DNA of 64,000 nt from NCBI GenBank assembly GCA_949825045.1, contig OX463807.1, forward strand, positions 15,649,501-15,713,500, read 5' to 3'. The notes under the pieces are model-generated. The model made no database searches. It was not told the origin of the DNA and saw nothing but the letters and a program-made list of their open reading frames with translations. Below, piece after piece: positions 54,700-64,000 of the stretch (its first letter is position 1; every line of letters starts with the position of its first letter). The position numbers and the translations under genes were made by a program. Origin of the DNA: Argyresthia goedartella (taxonomy: Eukaryota; Arthropoda; Insecta; Lepidoptera; Argyresthiidae).

Positions 54700-55622
54700 C
54701 TTTGTTTATTTCCGCTACAGCAGCATGGATTCGGTCTCTTAATTCTTCTTCTATCCTTAAAGGTTCATATTGTCTTTCAGACACCCCCAATAAAAAATAT
54801 CTAGGGGATTTAAGTCTGGGGATCGTGTCGGCCACAAAATAGGACCTAAGCGCCCAATCAATCTTTCAGGGTATTCGTCATTATGGTACGCCCGTACTGC
54901 TGCTGCATAGTGTGCTGGGCACCCGTCGTCCTGCAACCACTTGCTTTCACATTTGGTACATTTGGTAGTAGTTAGTAATTCAAAGGGCCCTATGATTTGG
55001 TTATTGAAAAGGCCAGCTCATAAATTTATTTTAAATTGGTATTGGCTCCTGTCTTCTCTCACCAAACGCGGGTTAACTAATTGCCAACTGTATACGTTAT
55101 GTAAGTTGAGATATCCATCCCGCTTACATGAGGATTCATCACTCCAAAGTATTTTATTAAAAAACTGTGGGTCTTCATAAATCATTCTCAGCATTCTTCG
55201 ACAAAAATACACTCTTTGAGCGTAATCTCTTGGCTGCAGCGTTTGGACACGTTGAAGTGATGTGGATGCAACCGGTTTAGTTTTAGCACTCAATGCACCG
55301 TCATTCTTGGTATACCGGTGCGTCGTGCTATGGTGCGCACTGAAAGCGAGGGATCTTCTGCGATTTCTCTTAATACTATTAAATCGTGATTAACTTGCCG
55401 CGGGTTTCCTTCACTAGCACCACCTATTCCAGTACCAAGAATCCGTCCCTCAAGAAGGACGTTATGCACTCGAAGAAAAATGCGATGGTCGGGATAACGG
55501 TCCATATTCGGAAATCTTTCTCTATACAATCTTGCGGCGGCCCTGGCATTCTCTCTTGCTTCTCCATAAATCAAATGCAAGTAACAATGTCTTTTGTTTT
55601 TTGCCAACACAACACCAAGCAA
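54700..55622 (-). pseudogene. Transposase relic of the long-TIR element
   Basis: The minus strand starts at 55622 (MLGVVLAKNKRHCYLHLIYG, NARAAARLYRERFPNMDRYP, a homeodomain-like HTH; then ARRTGIPRMTVH). After a break, 55293-55018 gives FFNKILWSDESSCKRDGYLN (first catalytic Asp). A third frame (54960-54780) gives WLQDDGCPAHYAAAVRAYHN (second Asp) and RSPDLNPLDIFYWG (third acidic residue). All three catalytic segments survive but in different frames, so it is inactive. Confidence 0.85.
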
Positions 55623-55981
55623 ACAAAACTACTACACAATGTTTATCAGAATCCGTGAGATCGCCAAGTCGATAATCGATATATCGATAAGAAAATCAGT
55701 ATCCGATTTCAAAGCACAGGTTGAGGTTTGCAGCAGAAAAGTTAAAGCCGGTATGAATAGTTATCTGATGTGCGTATCGAAGAGTTACAAGTTCACAACT
55801 AAACTAAAATACGGTTGCCGAGCAGGAAGAGATGTGATGCGATGATGCGATGATGCGATGACTCATTCTGCTGCAGCTGCGCAGGTAGCGGTTTCATGTT
55901 CTCGGAACTGATAATATGTAATATTAGAAGTGCGTAGACAGGCATCCTAAGGCATTATAGGACGTAAAACTATTGTAATTC
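55623..55981. other. Internal non-coding part of the long-TIR element
   Basis: Between transposase start and right arm. Contains 'gatgcgatgatgcgatgatgcgatga', a short 9-bp tandem repeat at 55832-55860. No gene. Confidence 0.5.
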
Positions 55982-56478
55982 ACATTCTATTTTTTTAAAT
56001 TAGCTTCAATTTTCAGATAAATAGCAATAACTTTGCAACGACAATGTCTAGTCCTTAGTTTTATACCAATTCACAAAGCTGGGTAGGTGTTCAAGTTTTT
56101 AAAAGAATGGTTCAGTTCAATCCCGTCATATTTTTTGCAGGAGTTTTTTTTTAAATTTCGGTCCTTTTAAGAAAGAAGAAATAATATTTGTACTCGGGAT
56201 TTTTTTCTAAGTCATTTATAACAGTTAGTAACAAAAATGTTACCTGGTTATTTTGGTAAACTATTTAGCTTTTTTCTACAAAAATAATATCTTGGAAATG
56301 TCATCATTAGCAGCGACAGCTTTAAAAAACATGATGTACGAAAGACGGAATGGAAAATTCCGGAAAAATAAAAAAGTTTGGTAACCCTACGTTTTTTTTT
56401 TAATGTTTAAATTAGTTTTAGGAAATAATGTGAGCTGTCTTCCCTTTAACGCTGGACCATTACTTAAGGGACACCCTG

Positions 56479-57169
56479 CATATGGGGGTTGTAGCATCAG
56501 CACCTGGCCCACTTGAGCGGGGCCTTTGTGCATCCCAACTCCTGCACCAGCTGGAGTAGGAGGCCTGATGTTCTACGAGCTTGGGGGTGGATGTTGCATC
56601 TCCCAGGATATCCGTCCTGGTTTCTATTGTGGATGGACATGCCCAAGAGCATTTGCTTACTTTTTCATCCACTTTTCCTTACACCCCCTGTATAGAGCGC
56701 TGTCTGTAACACCTGTAATTTTCAAGTGTTTGTTTAGTGTACAATGCCTGTTATTAGGCTTGTTAGTATTTTTATTTTACTGAGTGGCAGTCTCATTATG
56801 TAGTTATAGTTATATGGTTATACTTATTTATGAATAGTTTTTGGAGTCTTCTCTGCTAGACCATAATTCATTTTATTGCAGTAGGCAGCTTTGAGCCTTT
56901 TTCGTGTAGAGCTTCCGCTGATAAGGGCAGGAATGGTGGAGGGCCAATCGCTGGCCTTCCTGCCCCTAATTTGCTAGCTTGTCTGCCTCACAGTTGCCCT
57001 GGTCTCATTGGTGACCTTCTACGCATTGGACTGTGACTGTTTATTCCACCTAGCCTGTTGAGTGCTTCGTGCGATCTAGTATAAGTTTTGATTTTGTTAA
57101 GGGTGTGTTTTTAGTGCGCTTAGCATGGCTGCGCGGGTCCGGTTTAAAGATAATGTCGTTCCTCTACAT
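56479..57169. other. Intergenic, unrecognised
   Basis: Less AT-rich than the neighbours. Segments such as 'gcccaagagcatttgcttac' and 'tagcttgtctgcctcacag' suggest a retroelement 3' part in reverse, but no protein motif is clear. Confidence 0.4.
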
Positions 57170-57565
57170 CATATTTCATGTGCATCGCCCCGTGTAGGAG
57201 TATTGAGCGTCAAATTCATCTCCACATGAAGCAGAAACTTTGTTAAAAAAACAGCACTAGCGTCAGTAATGTAGATTTTAAATTTATTCTTGTATATCCC
57301 CAGCACATTGCCAAAACGTTAAGATTAAGTACTTAACTTAAAAAATACTGAAAAACTGTGGGGTATATTAGTCAAAGTTATGGGTTCAGTAATTCTAGTT
57401 ATAGCCCCACACTTAGCTTATGTATTTAATAAATGTGTTGACAATGGAGCTATCCCAGACTCATGAAACACAGTGATACCTCTGTTTAAGTCGGGAGATA
57501 AGGGTGATCCTTCAAATTTAAGACCAATATCTGTTCTGTAAAATATTTGAAAAGATTACCGTATA
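57170..57565 (+). pseudogene. Jockey-like relic J1, third copy
   Basis: Matches the complement of 745-1110 and 36779-36995: 'gtggggtatattagtcaaag', 'caataatgg'-like 'gacaatggagct', 'cctctgtttaagtcggg'. Reads PLFKSGDKGDPSNL in one frame. Truncated at both ends. Confidence 0.8.
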
Positions 57566-58030
57566 CCTAGCATGATTTCTAGGGCCGCTGATGGCGTTGA
57601 CCTCATGCGGCATGTGATGGCTACACATGCCATTCTCTGGAACTGCTGTAGTTGTATTGCTGTTGTGGTTTGTGTTGTTAGTTGCCACCATGCCATATGT
57701 AATGATGGATCTCACCACAGCCGTATACATCCATCGACATATTTTACGCTTGAATCCCCATCCGTTCCCCACCATATTCCTACCCTGGAAGAACGATATG
57801 GTGGCTTTCTTTAGTGTCGCTTCTATGTGCTTGCTCCAACTTAATTTGTGATCAAGCCATACGCCTAAGGTTTAACTGTTCTATTAAAGAGTTTGGGCAA
57901 ACTTTATCTGCCGTGGTTTATCTTTTTTGTTAAAATAGTACCATCTCAGTTTCAGAGGGGTTCACTGAGAGTTTGCTTTTGTTGCTTTGTTTCTTAGTGC
58001 TGATTGCATGCGGTCAAATATTGTGTTTAT
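57566..58030 (-). pseudogene. Non-LTR RT C-terminal fragment
   Basis: Minus frame 57775-57518: GNGWGFKRKICRWMYTAVVR SIITYG in two overlapping blocks, the 'W.Y..VIR..L.YG' segment that follows RT in R1/jockey-like elements. Upstream VNPSETEMVLF. Different from J1 and J2. Broken by stops. Confidence 0.7.
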
Positions 58031-58039
58031 AAAAAGGCC

Positions 58040-58204
58040 GTTCACGGGGAAAACTGTGGCACTAGCAATTAAACATAAAATTATATAAAACCATTACGTT
58101 TTAATTCAATAGGCGAAAAACAAGTTAAGTGACACCGTCAGTCAATAATAGATAAAACCTTCTACAAAGTATTTAACCATGAGTTAGCATCACAGCTTCC
58201 AACA
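58040..58204 (-). repeat. Putative copia 3' LTR
   Basis: The minus strand starts TGTTGGAAGCTGTGATG directly after a purine run. The right end is unclear (possibly ...tgccaca near 58050). There is no 5' LTR in the window to compare with. Confidence 0.4.
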
Positions 58205-58243
58205 CCTTCTCCTGATGTTCACTCATGTGGCTAAGACAGGGCA

Positions 58244-58936
58244 CTATCCACACATTAGTGTTGCACAGTGTCTTGCAAACTTTACTTTTGACAGCGGCTT
58301 TGTCATTATATCAGCTAGCTGTATTTCTGTTGGACAGTAGCTGACATTGATCAGTCCACTCACGAAGTGCTCGTGGATTAAGTGGTATCGCACGTCTATG
58401 TGCTTCGATCTCTTGTTAAAGGAACCGGACTCTATAAGTTGAATCGAACTTTGGTTATCAACGTGTAGATTTATTTTTACTTCAGAGTCGGTTATTTCCT
58501 TCAACAGCGATTTTAGGTACAGTCCCTCTTTACAGCAGTCGGCTGCGGCTATGTACTCGGCTTCAGTCGACGATAGGGCCACTATAGGCTGTCTCTTGGA
58601 TGCCCATGATATTGGTCCATCGGCTATCATTAGCACGGAGCCAGATATACTTCGTCTAGTCAGCGGATCTCCAGCATAGTCCGAGTCACTGTAAGCATCT
58701 ATGTTCTCGATAGGGCTGTTTCGTTTGAATAGTATGCCCTTATCTTTCGTCCCAACTAAGTACTTGAATATTTTCTTCACTCGTGTGACATCTTCCTTAG
58801 TGGGATTTTCTACTTTTCTGCTGACTAGGTTTACAGCTTGTGCGATGTCTGGTCTGGTTCGCTTGGACAGGTATAGTAAACTTCCCACTGCCTCTCTGTA
58901 GGGGTAATCCTTCTTCATTGCTTCCAGGCGTCTCAC
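58244..58936 (-). pseudogene. Copia RNase H
   Basis: 230 codons: YREAVGSLLYLSKRTRPDIA, DAYSDSDYAGD, SSTEAEYIAAADCCKEGLYL, LHVDNQSSIQLIESG and KHIDVRYHLIHEHF, the full copia RNase H set with its acidic residues and His. Intact as a domain. Confidence 0.92.
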
Positions 58937-59816
58937 AAGGCTTTGCGTTTTTCATATTATACTTTCCCAGTATTTCGTTTGTATAATATTTTTTAGTCAG
59001 CTTTATTCCTTCTTTGGAGTTATGAATCTCCATACCCAGGTACGTACTTGGGTTTTCATTCTTCTTCATTTCAAATTTGGTTTCAAGTTTTCCCATGACA
59101 CTTTGAATCTTTTTCTTATCTTTTCCTATGACTAACCCGTCATCGACAAATAGTCCAATTATTATCGACTTATCTTCATTTATAAACACGCATCTGTCGG
59201 TTTTAATTGTCTTGAAACCCAACTCATACATCGCTTGGGTAAAAGTCTTGTTCCATGTGAATGGAGCTTGTCTTAAACCGTATAAAGATTTTTTTAGTCG
59301 ACACACAACATCTGTGTTTTTGTAGCCAGTATTGTAGCCAACAGTCAATTTCATATAAACTTCATCTTTCAGTTCGCCATACAAAAATGCAGTCTTGACG
59401 TCAAATGTCATGAAGTGGTAAGATTTAGATGCGGCAACGGCAAGTAAAGTCTTCAGGGCAGATTGACTTACGACTGGGCTATATATTTCTTCGAAATCTA
59501 GGTTTCCCTTCTGCTCACAGCCGCGTACGACTAATCTAGCCTTGTACCTTCCGTCATCTTTTATCTGGAATACCCATTTGTTGGACAAGATTTTATGTCC
59601 TCCGGCTTCTGACTTGTCGACTAATACCCACGTGTTATTTTGTTGTAGTGAATCCATTTCAGATTGTATTGCCTTCTCCCAATTTTCCTTGTCGGTGCCT
59701 GACACAGCTTCTTTATACGTCAGTAAAGAGCAGTCATAGTCATTATTATTTTCAGACATCAACATAGTTACGCATCGACTGAGCTCGTAATCTTTTGTCC
59801 ATCCTGGTGGCCTCAC
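58797..59816 (-). pseudogene. Copia reverse transcriptase
   Basis: 339 codons: AIQSEMDSLQQNNTWVLVDK, KTLLAVAASKSYHFMTFDVK with catalytic Asp, LYGLRQAPFTWN, and IIGLFVDDGLVIGKD (the catalytic [FY]VDD box). A frameshift near 58925 separates it from RNase H. Confidence 0.92.
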
Positions 59817-60958
59817 TACCCGTTGTGGCTTCCACTTGCAGGTCGTTCAATTGGCTCTTCCTGAGATTCTTCATACGATTCATCATCAGAAGTGACATTG
59901 GATTCTGCTCTTGGTGGTCGTCCACTGGTAGAAGGTACAGCAGCTGGCGGATATTGATTGGAGCTGGAAGAAGGGAGATTAGGTTGCTGAAAACGTAAGT
60001 TATTATTAGTATTTTTTCCTGTTAATTCTATTTCTATTTTTTCTGTTTCTGGTTCCGGATTTTTTCCTTCAACAGCCGGAGTATTCGTATAGTGCATTTT
60101 TCCTATTACTCTCACATCTCTGCTGATAGTGACATCATTCTTTTCCGGTATGTATATTCTAAAGCCTTTTGCATTTTTCGCATATCCCAAAAATACACCT
60201 TCCATAGCTTTGGCTGAAAATTTTCCTCTTCGAGCTTTATTCATGACGAATGCTCTGTTACCGAACACGTGTAGGTGATTTCCTGATGGTGTTCTTCCCA
60301 CCCACTTTTCATAAGGCGAGTTTCCTTTTAGAGCTCTCGCAGGGCTTCTATTTATCAGATAGTTTGCAGTGTTCACTGCTTCTGCCCACAGGTACGAAGG
60401 GACGTTGGAATCTATCATTAAACATCTTGCTTTATCCAGGAGTGATCGGTTTTTCCTCTCACTGCAGCCATTTTGCTGTGGTGTGTAGGGAGCGGTTAGT
60501 CTACGTGATATACCATTTTCTTTAAGAAGGTTATCAAATGCTTTAGATCTGTATTCGCCTCCATTATCAGAATGCAAATTTTGAATTTTTTTCTTATGGA
60601 AGAGTTCAACATTGTTCTTATATTCCTTGAATTTTTCTATTACTTCGCTCTTTTCTTTTAGGAAGTAGACACAGCAGTATCGAGTATAATCGTCAATGAA
60701 GGTGACAAAATACTTAGATCCGGCCATCGATTCATTCTCGAAGGGGCCGCAAACGTCGCTGTATACTATCTGTAGTGGCTCGGTAGAGATTATTTCTTCT
60801 TGGCTTTGGAATGGTAGAGAAGTAAATTTTCCCTTGATACAGGTTTCACATGTACCCAAAGATTTTTCTTTAAAGTCGAGTCCTCGCATCATTCCATTTT
60901 TCGCCATTGCTTTTAGGTCTCTTTCGTTGACATGACCTAATTTCTTATGCCATTTCAT
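59816..60958 (-). pseudogene. Copia pre-integrase and integrase
   Basis: 380 codons: WHKKLGHVNERDLKAMAKNG and CETCIKGKF (H...H...CxxC zinc-binding site), integrase DVCGPFENES, FIDDYTRYC, LHSDNGGEYRS and NGCSERKNRSLLD (the D, D, E triad: Asp of SDVCG, Asp of SDNGGE, Glu of SERKN). Ends at a frame change near 59830 (...RPASGSHNG) before RT. Confidence 0.92.
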
Positions 60959-60980
60959 TATTTCTTATGCCATTTCATTA
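60941..60980. repeat. 20-bp tandem duplication at the copia break
   Basis: tttcttatgccatttcatta occurs at 60941-60960 and again at 60961-60980. Copia homology ends with the first copy; unrelated GC-rich DNA follows the second. Confidence 0.95.
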
Positions 60981-61830
60981 TTGGGTCTCCACTTCACCTG
61001 CCCGTTCTCTGCTACACCTGCCCATCGGTGACTTCAGGCCGACACGTTGCGGGCCTCTACCCTGGCCGGCGCTTCACTACCAGGGCCCCTACTCCTGCTG
61101 CCCGTCGGGGTCTGATGACTGATTGGCCGCCGGCCACGCTCTCCATCTGCAAGTGCTACGTCGCCCACCAGTGCTTCCACTGACCGGTTCGCCAGACCGG
61201 TTCCACTACTCCTTCTGCTCCTACTCTCCGTGTCCTCCGCTTCCTTTTTTTAAAAAATCGGATACCTGTATTTTCTATAAAACCTGTCTCATTTCATCCA
61301 CCCTCATCTTCCTATCATTTTTCTAAAGTCATTGTATATAACCCTAATAAACTGTCATTTCTAAATTTTATCCTGGTTGTTTTCTGTTAGGTTCTGGTTA
61401 GGTTCATATCGTTATACGACAATGCATAATAAATACGTATTGCCAAATGAGGTATTGAGGTCACATAGGCTGATTTAATTAATTGCTGGCTATTGTACAA
61501 GTGCGATCGTCTTCGGGTGATCTTCGAGATTTCTCCGAAGCGCCGCTGCACAAGAGTGGCTATGTTGGAGGTTGGCTTGTATGATATTTGTGATAGCGCC
61601 TTTTATTATTATTATTATTTATTGTATGTATGTAAATATAATATAAATATATTTATCGTATTATGTATGTGATGTATATGTATGTGCGTGTATACATATT
61701 TTGCGGGATCAGCAAGCGGGAATTTGGGGTTTCTTCATCAGGGCGAAAAGCGCCTCGACCTCGACCTTTGCTGTCGTCACCTTCAGCCGCGTCACAGTCT
61801 CCTGGTCAAGGCAGATGAATTTAACTTTCT
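60981..61830. other. Intergenic, GC-rich then AT-rich
   Basis: 60981-61250 is GC- and C-rich (ctgcccgtcggggtctgatg), unlike anything else in the window. No protein motif. 61600-61625 carries a (TTA)n run. Confidence 0.45.
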
Positions 61831-61878
61831 TTCTACCTGGAATATCCTAAGCCTGGGCTTAGGATATTCCAGGTAGAA
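61831..61878. repeat. Perfect 48-bp palindrome
   Basis: Arms 61831-61853 and 61856-61878 (23 bp, ttctacctggaatatcctaa...) with the 2-nt centre TG. Confidence 0.97.
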
Positions 61879-62314
61879 CTCGTTGTTCCCTTCCCGCGTA
61901 CCGCTTCAACAAAGCGCGGCATATCTTCAGTCTCAGGTCCATTAAACGAGCGTCCAAACGATGTCCTATTTTTCTTCGATATGCCCTAAGCCCTATGTCT
62001 TCATTTAACACCCTTTTCACCGTGGTCCTGCTTAACCCCATCTGAAGGGTCAACAGTTTCTGCTTACGTATGGGATTTCTTTGAATTCGCGCCTTCACAG
62101 CTTTTATCACTGCTGGAGTCCTAACAGAGCGAGGGCGACCACTTCTTGACCTGTCATCTACACTAGAGTCTTCATTGTATCGTTTTATGGTACGATAAAC
62201 GAATCTTTTGGTTATATTCAAATTTTTCAGTAATTCGAAAATCTGAATTGGCGCGTAACCGCAACGATGCAACGCAATAACTGCGACACGGTCTTCTTTA
62301 AGTGTCCACTCCAT
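61859..62314 (-). pseudogene. Tc1-like transposase DNA-binding domain, truncated
   Basis: 151 codons: MEWTLKEDRVAVIALHRCGY, an N-terminal HTH (IQIFELLKNLNITKRFVYRT), GRPRSVRTPAVIKAVKARIQ (AT-hook-like GRPR), a second HTH (LSRTTVKRVLNEDIGLRAYR) and the linker to the catalytic domain. It stops where the palindrome 61831-61878 begins. The catalytic domain is absent. Confidence 0.8.
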
Positions 62315-62584
62315 ATTTAAAAATGAGGAAAATTATAAAAAGTACACATTTTTATTTTCATGAAAAATTCTAAATTCGAATTCAATAAACGTTTTTGTGG
62401 CCAGCGTTCTAAATTCAAAAGTTTTTATTGTGTGACAGAACTTATGACCTGACTGTGTATATATCTCCAATCTTGGTTTCGCCAATCGCGTCACCGAAGA
62501 CGATGATGACATCGCAAAATTATGGATGATATTTGAAAGATGATTTTGTAATGGCAGGGGCATGTACATAGAAACAAGTCTCTC

Positions 62585-62762
62585 GTATGGGCTCCCTCTA
62601 CAATTTATAAAATCTCAAGCGGCAACAGAAATACACATTTGGTGAAAATTTAAACTCTCTACCTTTTACGGTCCATTACGAGCCCGCTGATGGACGGACG
62701 GACGGACAGCGGAGGCTTAGTAATAGTGTCCCGTTTGGCACCCTTCGGGTACGATACCCTAA
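62585..62762 (+). mobile_element. Dispersed 'gggttccgtacc' repeat, 3' part
   Basis: Matches 34325-34533: 'gggctccctctacaattt', 'gacggacggacggacag', 'ttcgggtacgataccct'. More diverged than the other two copies. Confidence 0.75.
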
Positions 62763-63410
62763 ACAGCGATGTGAAAATCATAGAGTAAATTATGTATAGG
62801 TGTGAATATTCAATATCTATTAATCAGTTTATGACATGATTCAATAATAATACTAAGCAAATGAACTTGACTTAATTTAAGTGAGATAAACCCACAAACC
62901 AGATAAATGCTTTTTGACCATGTTGTTTTTCAGAGAATATAAGGTTATCGCCGGTCTTGCTAATGACGATAACCTGTACATTCGTTACATATTATAATGT
63001 AAGTAACCTACTTACCTAAGGGGCCGTTCATTAATCACGTGAGGCTCGAAAGCTCCCCCCCCCCCCCCCTTTCGAGCCTCACGAAACATCACAATTGTAT
63101 TAAGATATAACGTATATTTAAGTTTTGTTACAAACACCCACAAATATAGAAACGAAGACTGTAGGTAAAATTGTAGGTACCTATACATACCTACATATAA
63201 GCAGAAATGATTATTTATGTAAACCTGGCCAGTGCACTTTAGTCCTAAGTATTTTATTTGTTATTTACCTATTAAGATTTATTAAAATATATATTCAGTT
63301 CTCCATTGGCCACTTTGAGTATCTCTCGTCTCCTCTCATAATTAGCAAGCTCATTCTTACACGCGCGCACTTCTACAAATGTAGACCCCGACGTGATGAT
63401 AACAAGCCAA
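62763..63410. other. Intergenic, unrecognised
   Basis: No gene. Contains a hairpin with a C-run loop: cgtgaggctcgaaag (63038-63052) and its perfect complement (63069-63083) around about 14 C, probably the centre of a small MITE beginning 'ggggccgttcattaatcacg'. Confidence 0.55.
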
Positions 63411-63627
63411 CGCTCAACAATCCAAGATGACGCAAGAAAGTCTCGCTGCAGATTTTCGTGATTTCCAGAAGCCCGTCGGGCTGTAAATATGGGAGGAGAC
63501 AACCATTACATCTTTAACCCCGGATACCAAATAACCGGAGGCGGAGCAATAAACCATCACATCGCCGACATACACACACACAAAGAAAACCACAGAACAT
63601 CCAGCTGGCAACCAAACACCGCGAACG

Positions 63628-63845
63628 GTTGGGCGTCGGGAAGGAAGTCCTGCACCACAATGCCGCAATCCACGAAAGAACAGTTGGGGATCGGGAAGGA
63701 ATATCTGCACCACAATGCCACAATCCACGACAGAACGGTTGGGGATCGGGAAGCAAGATCTGAACCACAATGCTACAATCCACGACAGAACGCTTGGGCA
63801 TCGGGAAGGAAGATCTGCACCACAATGCCACAATCCACTTCGGAA
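63628..63845. repeat. 55-bp minisatellite, four units
   Basis: Units start (gttggg / cttggg) at 63628, 63683, 63738 and 63791; spacing 55, 55 and 53. Each reads 'atcgggaaggaagatctgca' with 'ccacaatgccacaatccacg'. Open frames on both strands here follow from the repeat and are not genes. Confidence 0.92.
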
Positions 63846-64000
63846 ACAACGCAAGCCCTGCGCTGATGCTACACGGAACAAACCAATAATGGGTAAAAAT
63901 ACATTAAAACTTATGCGCAGGCGAGCTTATATCTGATAAGAGATTTCTTGCAGCAAACCTGGGCAGGATAGGACAGTCTAGTAAGGGCAGTCTGGTGCAC

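Larger units (their letters stand above)
53859..56478 (-). mobile_element. Tc1/IS630-like transposon with about 490-bp inverted terminal repeats
   Basis: Begins cagggtgtccctaaaataat and ends in its complement. The arms 53859-54345 and 55982-56478 match at about 85-90% over almost 0.5 kb. Left flank TA, right flank CA (one change from the TA duplication of this superfamily). The transposase relic lies between on the minus strand. The arms are unusually long for Tc1-like elements. Confidence 0.9.
58040..60960 (-). mobile_element. Copia LTR retrotransposon, 5'-truncated
   Basis: Order on the minus strand: GAG-pre-integrase, integrase, RT, RNase H, as in Ty1/copia. Gag, protease and 5' LTR are missing: homology stops at about 60960 inside the pre-integrase zinc region. 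A polypurine run GGAGAAGG just before TGTTGG (58204) marks the start of a likely 3' LTR. Two frameshifts. Confidence 0.9.

Noticed and set aside
63414..63881. 155-codon minus-strand frame and overlapping plus-strand frame
   Set aside because: Both are produced by the 55-bp tandem repeat; composition is repetitive and no domain is seen.

Overview
This is an insect nuclear genome window, most likely from a moth or butterfly. The basis is small AT-rich introns, jockey-like, RTE-like and mariner elements, and dispersed repeats of the kind I know from Lepidoptera (tRNA-derived SINE tails with 'cctctgccaccccttcgggg', repeats ending 'gggttccgtacc'). Only one host gene is visible. Everything else is intron, promoter and transposon-rich intergenic DNA.

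1-21.2 kb, minus strand: S-adenosylmethionine synthetase (Sam-S). Nine consecutive coding exons can be read from the start codon at 21026 down to 2394, all with GT-AG junctions and matching phases (372 residues plus 2 nt). The last about 35 codons lie off the left edge. Between exons 3 and 5 there are two homologous 113-nt exons (19928-20040 and 19229-19341). They have identical length and identical phases but are only about 55% identical in protein, and because 113 is not a multiple of 3 exactly one must be used. They encode the active-site gating loop, so the gene makes two enzyme forms. A TATA box and CCAAT boxes lie upstream. Introns hold non-LTR fragments, MITEs, foldback repeats and a 66-bp minisatellite.

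21.2-39.5 kb, plus and minus: a 5'-truncated RNase-H-carrying non-LTR element (about 22.4-24.73 kb); a TIR transposon (24839-33279) with a spliced, frameshifted transposase-like gene of a family I cannot place in a named superfamily; nested in it a BED-finger hAT (29174-33178), in that a SINE, and in that a small hAT MITE; a 257-bp-arm foldback (34539-35106); a decayed IS630-like gene (35.4-36.8 kb) split by a 0.4-kb dispersed repeat; and a full-length mariner (37201-38479) that has lost its third catalytic aspartate and itself splits a jockey-like relic.

39.5-47.4 kb: a jockey-like relic (minus) interrupted by a 6.67-kb nearly intact RTE-like retrotransposon (40216-46889, plus) with a perfect 22-bp target-site duplication. 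It carries an OTU cysteine-protease ORF, four tandem repeats of about 135 bp containing TTAGG-like runs, and a 1003-codon endonuclease/reverse-transcriptase ORF.

47.4-64 kb: hAT MITEs with perfect 8-bp duplications, a Tc1/IS630-like element with very long TIRs (53859-56478), non-LTR fragments, a truncated copia element (58.0-60.96 kb, minus), a Tc1-like relic cut by a 48-bp palindrome, and a 55-bp minisatellite.

A recurring theme is perfect short hairpins inside mobile elements. One of them can be compared with an unmodified copy, which shows that an inverted segment was added, the signature of template-switch ('snap-back') mutation.
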